NCBI RefSeq assembly: GCF_001428895.1 | Contig: NZ_LMJA01000031.1 | Span: forward strand, 501,010 to 565,009 | Source: Mycobacterium sp. Root265 | Lineage (GTDB): Bacteria; Actinomycetota; Actinomycetes; Mycobacteriales; Mycobacteriaceae | Length of the DNA stretch: 64,000 nucleotides | Reading direction: 5' to 3' | Part shown: piece by piece, positions 34,948 through 42,807 of the stretch | Numbering within the stretch: position 1 is the first letter of the stretch | Layout of the letters: every line of letters begins with the position of its first letter | Translations under genes and position numbers: made by a program | The notes under the pieces: model-generated | The model's input: the letters and a program-made list of their open reading frames with translations, nothing else | Database searches by the model: none | What the model was told of the DNA's origin: nothing

Positions 34948-35778
34948 CTAGATCAGTTCGGAAATCAGTTGGCCGCCGGCGGCTGTCGCCGCGGGTCGTT
35001 CGTCGTGGGTGATATCTCGGGTCTCCAGCTCCAGGGAGAAGTGGCCGGTGTAACCGGCGTCCGCCAGTGCCTTGAGTCCGCGGCCGAAGTCGACGGCCCC
35101 GTTGCCCACCGAGAGGTTGATGTTCCCGGGCACCGCATCGCGGATGTGCACGTGCGCGATACGCGCACCGATCCGTCCGATGTAGTCCACCGGGTCGCCG
35201 CCGGAAGCCACGATGTGGCTGAAATCCATCACGATGCCCACCCCGGCGTCGAGTCGTTCGTGCAACGCCTGAGCCCGGTCGATGTCACAGCACAGCCGAT
35301 GGAAGTGCAGGGATTCGGTCCAGAGCTCGACCCGCCCCCCGGCGGCGATGTGCGCGGCCGCGGTGAGTTCGTCGGCGACCAGGTCCAGGTCCTCGTCGAG
35401 GGTGGACACCGGTTCGTGAGCCAGCGCCCCGCAGGGCAGCACCAGCGCACGCGCGCCGGTGGCCGACGCGAGGGCGACCAGCATGTTCAGGTGGCGCACT
35501 CGCGCTCGCTGCTGATCTGTGTCCAGCGGCGCATTCAGGTCGCCGATATCGCCGTTGATGGATCGGACCGTGAGCCCGGACGCGGCGACCGTCGTGGACA
35601 CCTCGTCGACAGCGGCTTCGTCGAGCACGTACGGCACGTGATCGCAGACGCCGGGCAGCGCGCCCAGATCGATTTCCCTGAAGCCCAGCCCAGCGATCGT
35701 CGCCAGCGCCTGAGCCAGATTCTGGTGCCGAAAGCTGATGGTCGAGCACCCGAGCCTGCTGCTGAAACGGCTTGTCAT
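34948..35778 (-). CDS. Xylose isomerase-like TIM-barrel sugar isomerase/epimerase
   Basis: 276 residues from the ATG at 35778, preceded by GGGAGG. Expected metal ligands of the AP endonuclease 2 fold are visible: Glu in ELWTESLHFH, Asp and His in VMDFSHIV, His in AHVHIRD and Glu in FSLELETRD. Such proteins isomerise or epimerise free or phosphorylated sugars, for example apiose, erythrulose or hydroxypyruvate-type substrates. It is the first gene of the leftward arm and faces the operator-rich divergent promoter. Confidence 0.85.
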   Translation of the reverse strand: MTSRFSSRLGCSTISFRHQNLAQALATIAGLGFREIDLGALPGVCDHVPYVLDEAAVDEVSTTVAASGLTVRSINGDIGDLNAPLDTDQQRARVRHLNMLVALASATGARALVLPCGALAHEPVSTLDEDLDLVADELTAAAHIAAGGRVELWTESLHFHRLCCDIDRAQALHERLDAGVGIVMDFSHIVASGGDPVDYIGRIGARIAHVHIRDAVPGNINLSVGNGAVDFGRGLKALADAGYTGHFSLELETRDITHDERPAATAAGGQLISELI

Positions 35779-35816
35779 GTCACCTCCCGCGTTGTGATGA
35801 CTGACACAGTAACCGA

Positions 35817-35836
35817 GTTGACTGTTAACAGTCAAC
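35817..35836. promoter_or_regulatory. Perfect 20-bp palindrome in the divergent sugar-operon promoter (O1)
   Basis: GTTGACTGTTAACAGTCAAC reads the same on both strands. It contains overlapping copies of the core TTGACnGTyAA and lies 38 bp upstream of the TIM-barrel isomerase start. The neighbouring GntR-family gene, whose own promoter carries the same half-sites, is the likely binder. Confidence 0.85.
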
Positions 35837-35852
35837 GGGCAACATTCGGTTG

Positions 35853-35870
35853 ATGTTGACTGTTGACATT
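35853..35870. promoter_or_regulatory. GTTGAC half-site repeat (O2)
   Basis: ATGTTGACTGTTGACATT holds two direct GTTGAC half-sites 7 bp apart, 17 bp after O1. It may be a weaker secondary site for the same regulator or provide TTGAC-type -35 elements for the rightward promoter. Confidence 0.6.
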
Positions 35871-35904
35871 CACTGTGGGCGTGCTCACACTGGGTGACGC
35901 ACCG

Positions 35905-35925
35905 CACTGTTGACCGTCGACAGTG
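35905..35925. promoter_or_regulatory. Near-perfect dyad close to the MHS transporter (O3)
   Basis: CACTGTTGACCGTCGACAGTG is 21 bp; its halves are symmetric except for one base pair on each side of the TTGACCGTCGA core. It lies 56 bp upstream of the transporter start, the position expected for repression of the rightward arm. Confidence 0.7.
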
Positions 35926-35980
35926 ACCGGAATGGCCAGTCGGAACACCAGGTAGAACTGGATTTGAAAGGATGTCCACC

Positions 35981-37324
35981 ATGAGCGACGACGCTCTGAA
36001 GATGCGGGGTCCGGTGCATGGCACCAAGGACGCCAAGCGGGTAGCGATCGGCTCCGGTGTCGGAGCCGTCATCGAAACCTATGACTTCATCGGGTTCGGC
36101 ACCGCAGCCGCGCTGTACTTTGGCACCGCCTTCTTCCCGAACTCCAGCCCGGTGACGGGGACCCTGCTCGCGTTTGCGACGCTCGGCGTCGGGTTCGTCG
36201 CCAGGCCACTCGGCGGCATCATCGGCGGCCACCTCGGCGACAAGGTGGGCCGCAAGCCGGTCCTGGTCGCCTCGCTGATCCTCATGGGCATTGCGACCTT
36301 CGCGATCGGATTGCTTCCCACCTACGAGACCGTCGGCGTGCTGGCCCCGATCCTGCTGGTGACCGTGCGCATCATCCAAGGTCTCGCGTTCGGTGCCGAG
36401 TGGGGCGGCGCCATCCTGATGAGCTACGAGCACGCCCCGTGGAAGAAGAAGGGCCGCTACACCGGCATCGTCCAGGCCGGCTTCCCGGTCGGGCTGCTCA
36501 TCGCCAACCTGGTGTTCTTCTTCAGCATCCACCTCGGTGGCGACTGGGCGTGGCGGGTGCCGTTCCTGGCCAGCGCCGTCCTGGTCATCGTCGGTCTGGT
36601 CATCCGGGCCAAGGTGCCCGAGTCCCCGGTGTTCGAGGACGTCAAGAGCGAGGGCAACATCATCAAGTCGCCCATCATCGAGGTGGTCAAGACCGACTGG
36701 CGGAACATCTTGCGCGGCATCGGCCTTCGCATTGCCGAAACGGCCGGCTACGCGGTGTCCATCACGTACATGCTGTCCTACCTGAAGAACGCCGAACTCG
36801 CGACCAGGTCCCAGACCATCGGCGCCCTGTGCATCGCATCGGCGGTCGGCATCTTCGCCACCTTCGCCTGGGCAAAACTCACCGACAAGATCGGACGCCG
36901 CCCGCTCTACCTCTGGGTGTGCGCACTGGGCATACCTTTCGGCGTGCTGATGTTCGTCACCGTCAACACCGGTGTCTTCATCCTCATCGTCGCGACGTTC
37001 GTCATCGCCTACGGCGTGTTCCAGAACGCGCTGGCCGGCTCGCAGGGCGGGTGGTTCCCCGAACTGTTCAATGCGAACACCCGCTCCTCGGGTGCCTCCC
37101 TGGCCTACCAGATCTCCGCGATCGCCTCGGGCTTCACGCCCTTCATCACCACGCTCCTGTACGAGGCCTACGGCTGGTGGGGCCCCGCCCTGCTGTTCAG
37201 CGGCTACATGGCCATCGGGCTGATCGCCGCCATTCTCACCCGCGAAACCTGGGGACCTCGGGAGCGCATGCTGGCCGAGGAAGCCTCGATCAGCACTCCC
37301 CTGCCACACGGGGCGAGCGTCTGA
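35981..37324 (+). CDS. MFS transporter of the metabolite:H+ symporter (MHS) type
   Basis: 447 residues with twelve predicted helices. ETYDFIGFGTAAALYFG, RPLGGIIGGHLGDKVGRKPVL and RIIQGLAFGAEWGGAI are typical of the MHS subfamily (ProP, ShiA, citrate and similar). The start at 35981 is preferred over the ATG at 35972 because GAAAGGA at 35966-35972 abuts the earlier codon. It probably imports the sugar or polyol degraded by the surrounding genes. Its stop shares one base with the start of the transketolase N-terminal gene. Confidence 0.88.
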   Translation: MSDDALKMRGPVHGTKDAKRVAIGSGVGAVIETYDFIGFGTAAALYFGTAFFPNSSPVTGTLLAFATLGVGFVARPLGGIIGGHLGDKVGRKPVLVASLILMGIATFAIGLLPTYETVGVLAPILLVTVRIIQGLAFGAEWGGAILMSYEHAPWKKKGRYTGIVQAGFPVGLLIANLVFFFSIHLGGDWAWRVPFLASAVLVIVGLVIRAKVPESPVFEDVKSEGNIIKSPIIEVVKTDWRNILRGIGLRIAETAGYAVSITYMLSYLKNAELATRSQTIGALCIASAVGIFATFAWAKLTDKIGRRPLYLWVCALGIPFGVLMFVTVNTGVFILIVATFVIAYGVFQNALAGSQGGWFPELFNANTRSSGASLAYQISAIASGFTPFITTLLYEAYGWWGPALLFSGYMAIGLIAAILTRETWGPRERMLAEEASISTPLPHGASV

Positions 37325-38172
37325 TGCCCGCCGTGAGCACAGCGACCATCGACCTCCGCAGCCAGAAGGTCACTCAGGCCGCCTACCGGATACGGCACCA
37401 CGCGCTGAACATGGGCGAGGCCCAGGGCCAGGGCTATGTCGGTCAGGCGCTGGGGGCCGCCGACATGCTGGCCGCCGTGTACGTCGACCAGTTGCGTTAC
37501 CGCGCCGACGATCCGCACTGGGCCGGCCGCGACCGGTTCTTGCTTTCGACCGGTCACTACGCCATCGGGTTGTATGCCGCGCTGGCCGAGGCCGGCATCA
37601 TCGACGTCGACGAACTCGAGACCTACGGATCCGATGACTCCAGGCTGCCGATGTCCGGAATGGCAAGCTACACACCGGGTATGGAGATATCCGGCGGTTC
37701 TCTCGGTCACGGTCTGACGGTGGCGGTCGGGATGGCGCTGGGATTGCGGCACCAAGGCTCGGATGCCCGCATCATCAACTTCCTGTCCGACGGTGAGCTC
37801 GATGAGGGTTCCACGTGGGAGGCCGCGATGGGTGCCGCGCACCACGGACTGGGCAATCTCATTGCGATGGTGGACATCAACGCGCTGCAGGCCGACGGAC
37901 CCACCGCTGGTGTGCTGCGCACCGAGCCCGTCGCCGACAAGTGGGCCGCATGCGGGTGGCATGTGGCGCGGGTGGATGGCAACGATGTCGACGCGCTGCT
38001 CGGCGCTTTCGACGCCGTCAGCACCAGCGTGCCGTCGGTCATCCTGTGCGACACCAAGGTCGGCCGCGGTGTGCCGCTGCTGGAGAACCGCGAGAAGGCG
38101 CACTTCATGCGCATCGACGAGGACGAGTGGCAGATCTGCCGCGACCAACTGACTGAGGGATATCAAGCATGA
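37324..38172 (+). CDS. Transketolase N-terminal subunit (split transketolase)
   Basis: 282 residues, the TPP-binding PP domain of a two-subunit transketolase. GHYAIGLYAALAEAG, GGSLGHGLTVAVGMALG and FLSDGELDEGSTWEA then DINALQADG make up the thiamin-Mg site; the usual GDG is SDG here, a substitution worth noting. It overlaps the gene for the C-terminal subunit by ATGA. Split transketolases occur in several sugar pathways, including D-apulose-4-phosphate transketolase AptA/AptB, which fits the adjacent DAK-family kinase and TIM-barrel isomerase. Confidence 0.9.
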   Translation: MPAVSTATIDLRSQKVTQAAYRIRHHALNMGEAQGQGYVGQALGAADMLAAVYVDQLRYRADDPHWAGRDRFLLSTGHYAIGLYAALAEAGIIDVDELETYGSDDSRLPMSGMASYTPGMEISGGSLGHGLTVAVGMALGLRHQGSDARIINFLSDGELDEGSTWEAAMGAAHHGLGNLIAMVDINALQADGPTAGVLRTEPVADKWAACGWHVARVDGNDVDALLGAFDAVSTSVPSVILCDTKVGRGVPLLENREKAHFMRIDEDEWQICRDQLTEGYQA

Positions 38173-39152
38173 GCACGCCCACCAAGCTCAAGACATCGGC
38201 GATGATCGCCTCGTTCGCCGATCCGGGCCAGAAGACCACCCCGGCCCCGTTCGGGCACGCATTGGTCAAGGCCGCCCAGGCCGATGACCGGATCGTCGGT
38301 CTGACCGCCGATCTGGGCAAGTACACCGACATGCACATCTTCGCCAACCGGTTCCCGGACCGGTTCTTCCAGATGGGGATGGCCGAGCAACTGCTCTTCG
38401 GCGCCGCTGCGGGGATGGCCGAAACCGGTCTCGTGCCGTTCGCGTCCACCTATTCGGTGTTCGCGGCGCGGCGCGCGTATGACTTCATCTGTCTGGACAT
38501 CGCCGAGCCGAACCTGAACGTGAACATCATCGGCGGACTGCCGGGCCTGACCACCGGCTACGGACCGTCCCACCAGGCCACCGAGGACATCGCCATCTTC
38601 CGCGGTGTGCCGAACCTGACCATCGTCGACCCCTGCGACTCGGTGGATATCGAGCAGGCCGTCCCGCAGCTCGCCGAACACGCCGGTCCGACCTACCTGC
38701 GGCTGTTGCGCGGAAACGTGCCCACCGTCCTGGACGAGTACGACTACCGTTTCGAGCTCGGCAAAGCCAAGGTGTTGCGCGACGGGGCCGACGTGGTGCT
38801 GATCTCCTCGGGCCTGATGACCATGCGGGCACTGCAGGCCGCCGAACAACTGGCTGCCCACAATGTCGACGTGGCCGTGGTGCACACCCCGACCATCAAG
38901 CCCTTCGACGCTGAAACCGTACTGGCACAGGTGGATACGGATCGATTGGTGGTGACCTGTGAGAATCACACGGTGATCGGCGGCCTGTTCGAGACGGTCG
39001 CATCGGCGGTGGTAACCCGCGGGATCGCCAAGCAGATCACCCCGGTCGCGCTGCCCGACGAGTTCCTGGCCGCCGGCGCGCTGCCGACCCTGCACGACCG
39101 TTACGGGCTCGCGACCGCGCGTCTCGTCGCGACGGTGCTCGAACGGCTGTAA
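38169..39152 (+). CDS. Transketolase C-terminal subunit (split transketolase)
   Basis: 327 residues containing the Pyr domain and the C-terminal domain. RFPDRFFQMGMAEQLLFGAAAGMA includes the catalytic Glu that activates thiamin, and GGLPGLTTGYGPSHQATEDIA is the conserved loop. With the preceding subunit it would transfer two-carbon units between a ketose phosphate and an aldose phosphate, linking the cassette to the pentose phosphate pathway. Confidence 0.9.
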   Translation: MSTPTKLKTSAMIASFADPGQKTTPAPFGHALVKAAQADDRIVGLTADLGKYTDMHIFANRFPDRFFQMGMAEQLLFGAAAGMAETGLVPFASTYSVFAARRAYDFICLDIAEPNLNVNIIGGLPGLTTGYGPSHQATEDIAIFRGVPNLTIVDPCDSVDIEQAVPQLAEHAGPTYLRLLRGNVPTVLDEYDYRFELGKAKVLRDGADVVLISSGLMTMRALQAAEQLAAHNVDVAVVHTPTIKPFDAETVLAQVDTDRLVVTCENHTVIGGLFETVASAVVTRGIAKQITPVALPDEFLAAGALPTLHDRYGLATARLVATVLERL

Positions 39153-39155
39153 AGT

Positions 39156-39181
39156 GTTGACATCTGAATGTTGACAGTCAA
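39156..39181. promoter_or_regulatory. Operator-like half-sites upstream of the GntR gene (O4)
   Basis: GTTGAC at 39156 and TTGACAGTCAA at 39171-39181 repeat the half-sites of the divergent promoter 3.3 kb away. The second is an 11-bp odd dyad that ends at the AAGGAG ribosome binding site of the GntR gene, pointing to autoregulation. Confidence 0.7.
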
Positions 39182-39191
39182 GGAGCGCAGG

Positions 39192-39851
39192 ATGTCCGTG
39201 GATTCCACATCTCTGCTGCGCCTGGAGAAAACCAGCCTGCGCCAGCAGGCACTGACCGCACTGCGCCGGGCCATCACCACTGGCCAGCTCACCCCGGGCA
39301 CCCACCTGGTGGAGACGGATCTGTCCGACGCACTGCAGATCAGCCGGGGCACCCTGCGCGAGGCGATGCGCCAGCTCCAGCAGGAGGGCCTGATCTCGGC
39401 AGGGGCCCGCGGGCGGCTCTCGGTACGGCACCTGGACGCCAAGGAGATTCGCGACATCTTCAACGTCCGCGCCGCGCTGGAGTCGATGGCCGCGCACGAA
39501 CTCGCCTCCCGTCCCGACCGCACCGAGGCCGTCGCGACCCTGCGCCACGCGGTCGACGAGATGGATCGCTGGGCCGAGGCGAACCTGGAGGACCGGATCG
39601 AGGCCGACCTGCGGTTCCATCGCACCATGTGCCAGCTCACCGGAAACGAGACGCTGCTGCACCAGTGGACATCATTGGAGGGCAGCATCCGGATGTCGAT
39701 CATGTTCGCCGGCGTCGACCGTGCCATCAAGAACATGAACGCCAAACGGCATTACGACATCGTCGACGCCATCGAATCCGGGGACGCCGCCTTGGCCGCA
39801 GCCACGGTCGCCGAGCACATGGCGGGCGCGGCGAGCACGCTGGTCGGCTGA
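39192..39851 (+). CDS. GntR-family regulator (FCD type), probable controller of the sugar cassette
   Basis: 219 residues from the ATG at 39192, which follows AAGGAG by 6 bp; an upstream ATG at 39168 would fall in the operator. The N-terminal winged helix (LTPGTHLVETDLSDALQISR, then GTLREAMRQLQQEGLI) is followed by an all-helical FCD ligand-binding domain (DIFNVRAALESMAAHELA, LRFHRTMCQLTGN, EHMAGAAS). Shared half-sites link it to its own promoter and to the divergent promoter of the sugar genes. Confidence 0.88.
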   Translation: MSVDSTSLLRLEKTSLRQQALTALRRAITTGQLTPGTHLVETDLSDALQISRGTLREAMRQLQQEGLISAGARGRLSVRHLDAKEIRDIFNVRAALESMAAHELASRPDRTEAVATLRHAVDEMDRWAEANLEDRIEADLRFHRTMCQLTGNETLLHQWTSLEGSIRMSIMFAGVDRAIKNMNAKRHYDIVDAIESGDAALAAATVAEHMAGAASTLVG

Positions 39852-39856
39852 ACGGG

Positions 39857-39870
39857 CCCCCTTTAGGGGG
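39857..39870. other. Short CCCCC-TTTA-GGGGG hairpin
   Basis: A 5-bp GC stem with a 4-base loop lies 5 bp after the GntR stop and 11 bp before the next start. There is no T-run. It could weakly attenuate readthrough or be chance. Confidence 0.3.
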
Positions 39871-39881
39871 ACAATGGGGTC

Positions 39882-40466
39882 GTGTCGACGCCTGAGTTCG
39901 AAAAAAGCCTACGGGAGCGCAAGAAGATCAGCACCCGTGCCGCGATCCGCCGCGCGGCCCTCGAGCTGTTCGCGACGCGGGGCTACGCCGACACGACCGT
40001 CGAGCAGATCGCCGATGCCGCCGATATCTCGCCGCGCACGTTCTACCGCTACTTCGGGGTCAAGGAAGCCGTGCTGCTCGCCGACGATCAGATCGCGCCG
40101 ATCGTGGCGGCCTTCGCGAAGGCACCCCCGGAACTGTCCATCGTCGCCGCCTACCGGCACGGGGTGGCCGAGGTGTTCGGTGCGCTGACACCCGAGGAAC
40201 GAACGATTTTCGAGGCCGGCCAGCGGTTGACGTTCGACATTCCCGAGGCGCGCGGTCTGCTCTACGCCGAATACATCCGGTTGATCGATCTGATCACCGA
40301 GGCGCTCATCGAACGCCCCGATGCGCCCGCCGACGAACTCGGGCGCCGGGTCATCGCGGGTGCGATCGTCGGGGTGCTGATGGCGGCCTCAGACAACACC
40401 CCGATGCCTGAGGGTTCCCTACTGGCGGCGCTGTCCCAGTTGGACGACAGGTTGTCCGGCGGCTGA
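39882..40466 (+). CDS. TetR-family transcriptional regulator
   Basis: 194 residues from a GTG at 39882. The helix-turn-helix TVEQIADAADISPRTFYRYF is canonical, and the C-terminal part (EERTIFEAGQRLTFDIPEAR) resembles the MftR-like/AcyR C-terminal group. It follows the GntR gene by 30 bp and its stop lies next to the end of the convergent TetR gene. The target is unknown. Confidence 0.85.
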   Translation: MSTPEFEKSLRERKKISTRAAIRRAALELFATRGYADTTVEQIADAADISPRTFYRYFGVKEAVLLADDQIAPIVAAFAKAPPELSIVAAYRHGVAEVFGALTPEERTIFEAGQRLTFDIPEARGLLYAEYIRLIDLITEALIERPDAPADELGRRVIAGAIVGVLMAASDNTPMPEGSLLAALSQLDDRLSGG

Positions 40467-40467
40467 T

Positions 40468-41043
40468 CTATTTTGCTGCAGCTCTTTTCGTCGCTTCATA
40501 GCCCGCCGTGAGCCAGTACACGGTCCGATCCAGCGCGGGCAGGATATCGGTGGTCGCGATCTCACCGGCCACGAACCTGCCCAACAGTCCATAGACCACG
40601 CTGGACAAGACGGTGTTCAGGTCGGCGACGAATTCGTCATCCACATCGGCCATCAGCTCAAGACCTGCCGGCCCGACGATGTCGAGACCCCGCCGAAAAA
40701 GGCGTTGCCCGCTCGCCGATGACCGCGCCCGGAAGTAGGCCGTCAGCATCCCCGGATTGCGCTCCCACGGTTCGAAGATGGTGCGAAACAGCGACATCAT
40801 CGCCTCGTGCAGAGACTCCCCCTCGGCCCGACGATGCGGCGCGACAGCGGAGTACCGATTCTCATCCAGCCACACCTCGAGCGCCGCGAGGATCAGGTCC
40901 TCACGGGTGGTGTACCGCTTGTAGATGGTGGCCAACGACGAGCGGGCGCGGCGGGCCACCTCACGCAACTGCACCGCGTCATAACCCTCGGTTTGCAGGA
41001 TCTCGACCACGACGGCGAGCAGCCGGTCATCGATCTCCGCCAT
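40468..41043 (-). CDS. TetR-family regulator divergent from mycofactocin-type SDR operon
   Basis: 191 residues. The helix-turn-helix reads QLREVARRARSSLATIYKRY, with the Arg-rich AxRARxSLATIYK pattern seen in regulators next to mycofactocin-linked or alkanoyl degradation genes. The start at 41043 faces two near-identical palindromes in the 108-bp divergent promoter, so repression of the SDR-CMD-ALDH operon and of itself is likely. Confidence 0.87.
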   Translation of the reverse strand: MAEIDDRLLAVVVEILQTEGYDAVQLREVARRARSSLATIYKRYTTREDLILAALEVWLDENRYSAVAPHRRAEGESLHEAMMSLFRTIFEPWERNPGMLTAYFRARSSASGQRLFRRGLDIVGPAGLELMADVDDEFVADLNTVLSSVVYGLLGRFVAGEIATTDILPALDRTVYWLTAGYEATKRAAAK

Positions 41044-41067
41044 CGCACACCCCCTTGCCCATCGTCA

Positions 41068-41103
41068 GTAACTTGGTTACCGTACCCCCAGTAACCCGGT
41101 TAC
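41068..41103. promoter_or_regulatory. Two tandem GTAAC-GGTTAC operators
   Basis: GTAACTTGGTTAC (41068-41080) and GTAACCCGGTTAC (41091-41103) are dyads with identical outer arms, spaced 23 bp start to start, about two helical turns. They lie between the TetR gene and the SDR operon, consistent with cooperative TetR binding. Confidence 0.8.
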
Positions 41104-41151
41104 TCCGGAGCGCCGCACACGGAGGCGGCACCCGCAACGAAGCGAGGATTC

Positions 41152-41982
41152 ATGGGCTCATTGGACGGCAGGGTCGCCTTCATCACCGGCGTGGCACGCG
41201 GACAGGGCCGCAGTCACGCCATCAAGCTGGCCGGCGAGGGCGCCGACATCATCGGCATCGACATCTGCGCCGACATTCCCGCCAACGGCTATCCGATGGC
41301 CAGTCGTGACGAATTGGACGAGACGATCGCACTGGTGGAGGCCGCCGGGGCGAAGATGTTGGGTACGGTAGCCGATGTCCGCGACTTCTATGCCGTCCGG
41401 GCAGCGGTCGACGCCGGGGTAGCGCACTTCGGCCGACTCGACATCGTCTGCGCCAATGCAGGAATCGCACCGACGGCTTTCCGCGAGGTCAGTATCGAAG
41501 AGGACCTGGACATGTGGTCCGCAGCCATCGACGTGAATCTTATCGGCTCCTTCCACACCGCGAAAGCCACCATCCCGCACCTGATCGCCGGTGAGCGCGG
41601 CGGCGCCATCGTGTTCACCAGTTCGACGGCCGGGCTCAAGGGTTTCGGCGGCTCGCAGGGCGGCGGCCTCGGTTACGCGGCATCCAAGCACGGTGTCGTC
41701 GGCCTGATGCGTACCCTGGCCAACGCCCTTGCCCCCCACAGCATCCGGGTCAACACCGTGCATCCGACCGGTGTCAACACCATGATGGCGAACAATCCGG
41801 CGATGACCGCCTTCCTGGAGCAGTACCCCGGCGCGGGGCCGCATCTGCAGAACCCGATGCCGGTGTCCATGCTCGAACCCGAAGACATCAGCGCGGCGAT
41901 CGGCTATCTGGTCTCCGACGCCGCCAAGTACGTCACCGGGGTCACGTTCCCGGTCGACGCCGGCTTCTGCAACAAGCTATGA
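41152..41982 (+). CDS. Mycofactocin-coupled type SDR oxidoreductase
   Basis: 276 residues. Features of the mycofactocin-coupled SDR group (carveol dehydrogenase-like) are ITGVARGQGRSHA at the nucleotide site, DELDETIALVEAAG, VCANAGI, catalytic YAASK and the tail YLVSDAAKYVTGVTFPVDAG. In this group NAD is thought to be held non-exchangeably and reoxidised through mycofactocin. It probably oxidises an alcohol or hydroxy group; the downstream ALDH would continue to the acid. First gene of a four-gene operon; its stop overlaps the next start by ATGA. Confidence 0.88.
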   Translation: MGSLDGRVAFITGVARGQGRSHAIKLAGEGADIIGIDICADIPANGYPMASRDELDETIALVEAAGAKMLGTVADVRDFYAVRAAVDAGVAHFGRLDIVCANAGIAPTAFREVSIEEDLDMWSAAIDVNLIGSFHTAKATIPHLIAGERGGAIVFTSSTAGLKGFGGSQGGGLGYAASKHGVVGLMRTLANALAPHSIRVNTVHPTGVNTMMANNPAMTAFLEQYPGAGPHLQNPMPVSMLEPEDISAAIGYLVSDAAKYVTGVTFPVDAGFCNKL

Positions 41983-42782
41983 ACGGCCGGGTCGAGGGCA
42001 AGCGCGTCCTGATCACCGGCGCGGCGCGCGGTATGGGCCGCAGCCACGCCGTCCGACTGGCGCAGGAGGGTGCCGATCTGATCCTGATCGACATCTGCAC
42101 TTCGCTTCCCGAGGTGGAGTACCCGCTGTCCACCGAGGACGATCTGGCCGAAACTGCGCGACAAGTAACAGAACTAGGCCGTCGAGCGGTGTCCCACGTC
42201 GTCGATGTCCGCGACGCGGAGGCGCTCGCAGCCGCGGTAGATGCGGGGGTTGCCGAACTCGGCGGTCTGGACGCCTCGGTGGCCAACGCCGGGGTGCTGA
42301 CCGCGGGCACCTGGGACACCACCACATCGGCGCAGTGGCGCACCGTCGTGGATGTCAATCTGATCGGCACCTGGAACACCTGCGCCGCTGCGTTGCCGCA
42401 CCTGGTCGAGCGCGGCGGAAGTTTGATCAACATCAGCTCGGCGGCGGGGATCAAGGGCAGCCCGCTGCACACCCCCTACACAGCGTCCAAGCACGGCGTC
42501 GTCGGCATGAGCAAGGCACTGGCCAATGAGCTTGCGGCGGTGAATGTCCGCGTCAACACCGTGCATCCCACCGGTGTCGAGACTGGCATGCAACCCGCTT
42601 CGCTGCACACCCTACTGGTGGAGAAGCGGCCCGATCTTGGTCCGATCTTCCAGAACGCACTGCCCATCGTGATGGCCGAGGCCATCGACATCAGCAATGC
42701 GGTGCTGTTCCTGGTCTCCGACGAAGCCCGCTACGTGACCGGCCTTGAGTTCAAAGTCGATGCCGGCGTCACCATCAGATGA
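41979..42782 (+). CDS. Mycofactocin-coupled type SDR oxidoreductase
   Basis: 267 residues, paralogous to the preceding gene: ITGAARGMGRSHAVRLA, SVANAGVL, catalytic YTASK and FLVSDEARYVTGLEFKVDAG. The long insertion between the first two strands that characterises this group (TSLPEVEYPLSTEDDLAETA) is present. Two such enzymes side by side may act on successive or stereoisomeric alcohols. Confidence 0.87.
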   Translation: MNGRVEGKRVLITGAARGMGRSHAVRLAQEGADLILIDICTSLPEVEYPLSTEDDLAETARQVTELGRRAVSHVVDVRDAEALAAAVDAGVAELGGLDASVANAGVLTAGTWDTTTSAQWRTVVDVNLIGTWNTCAAALPHLVERGGSLINISSAAGIKGSPLHTPYTASKHGVVGMSKALANELAAVNVRVNTVHPTGVETGMQPASLHTLLVEKRPDLGPIFQNALPIVMAEAIDISNAVLFLVSDEARYVTGLEFKVDAGVTIR

Positions 42783-42807
42783 CCGGCCACCAAGAAGGAA
42801 AACGATT

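Noticed and set aside
39857-39870. CCCCC-TTTA-GGGGG as a rho-independent terminator
   Set aside because: The stem is only 5 bp and no U-run follows.
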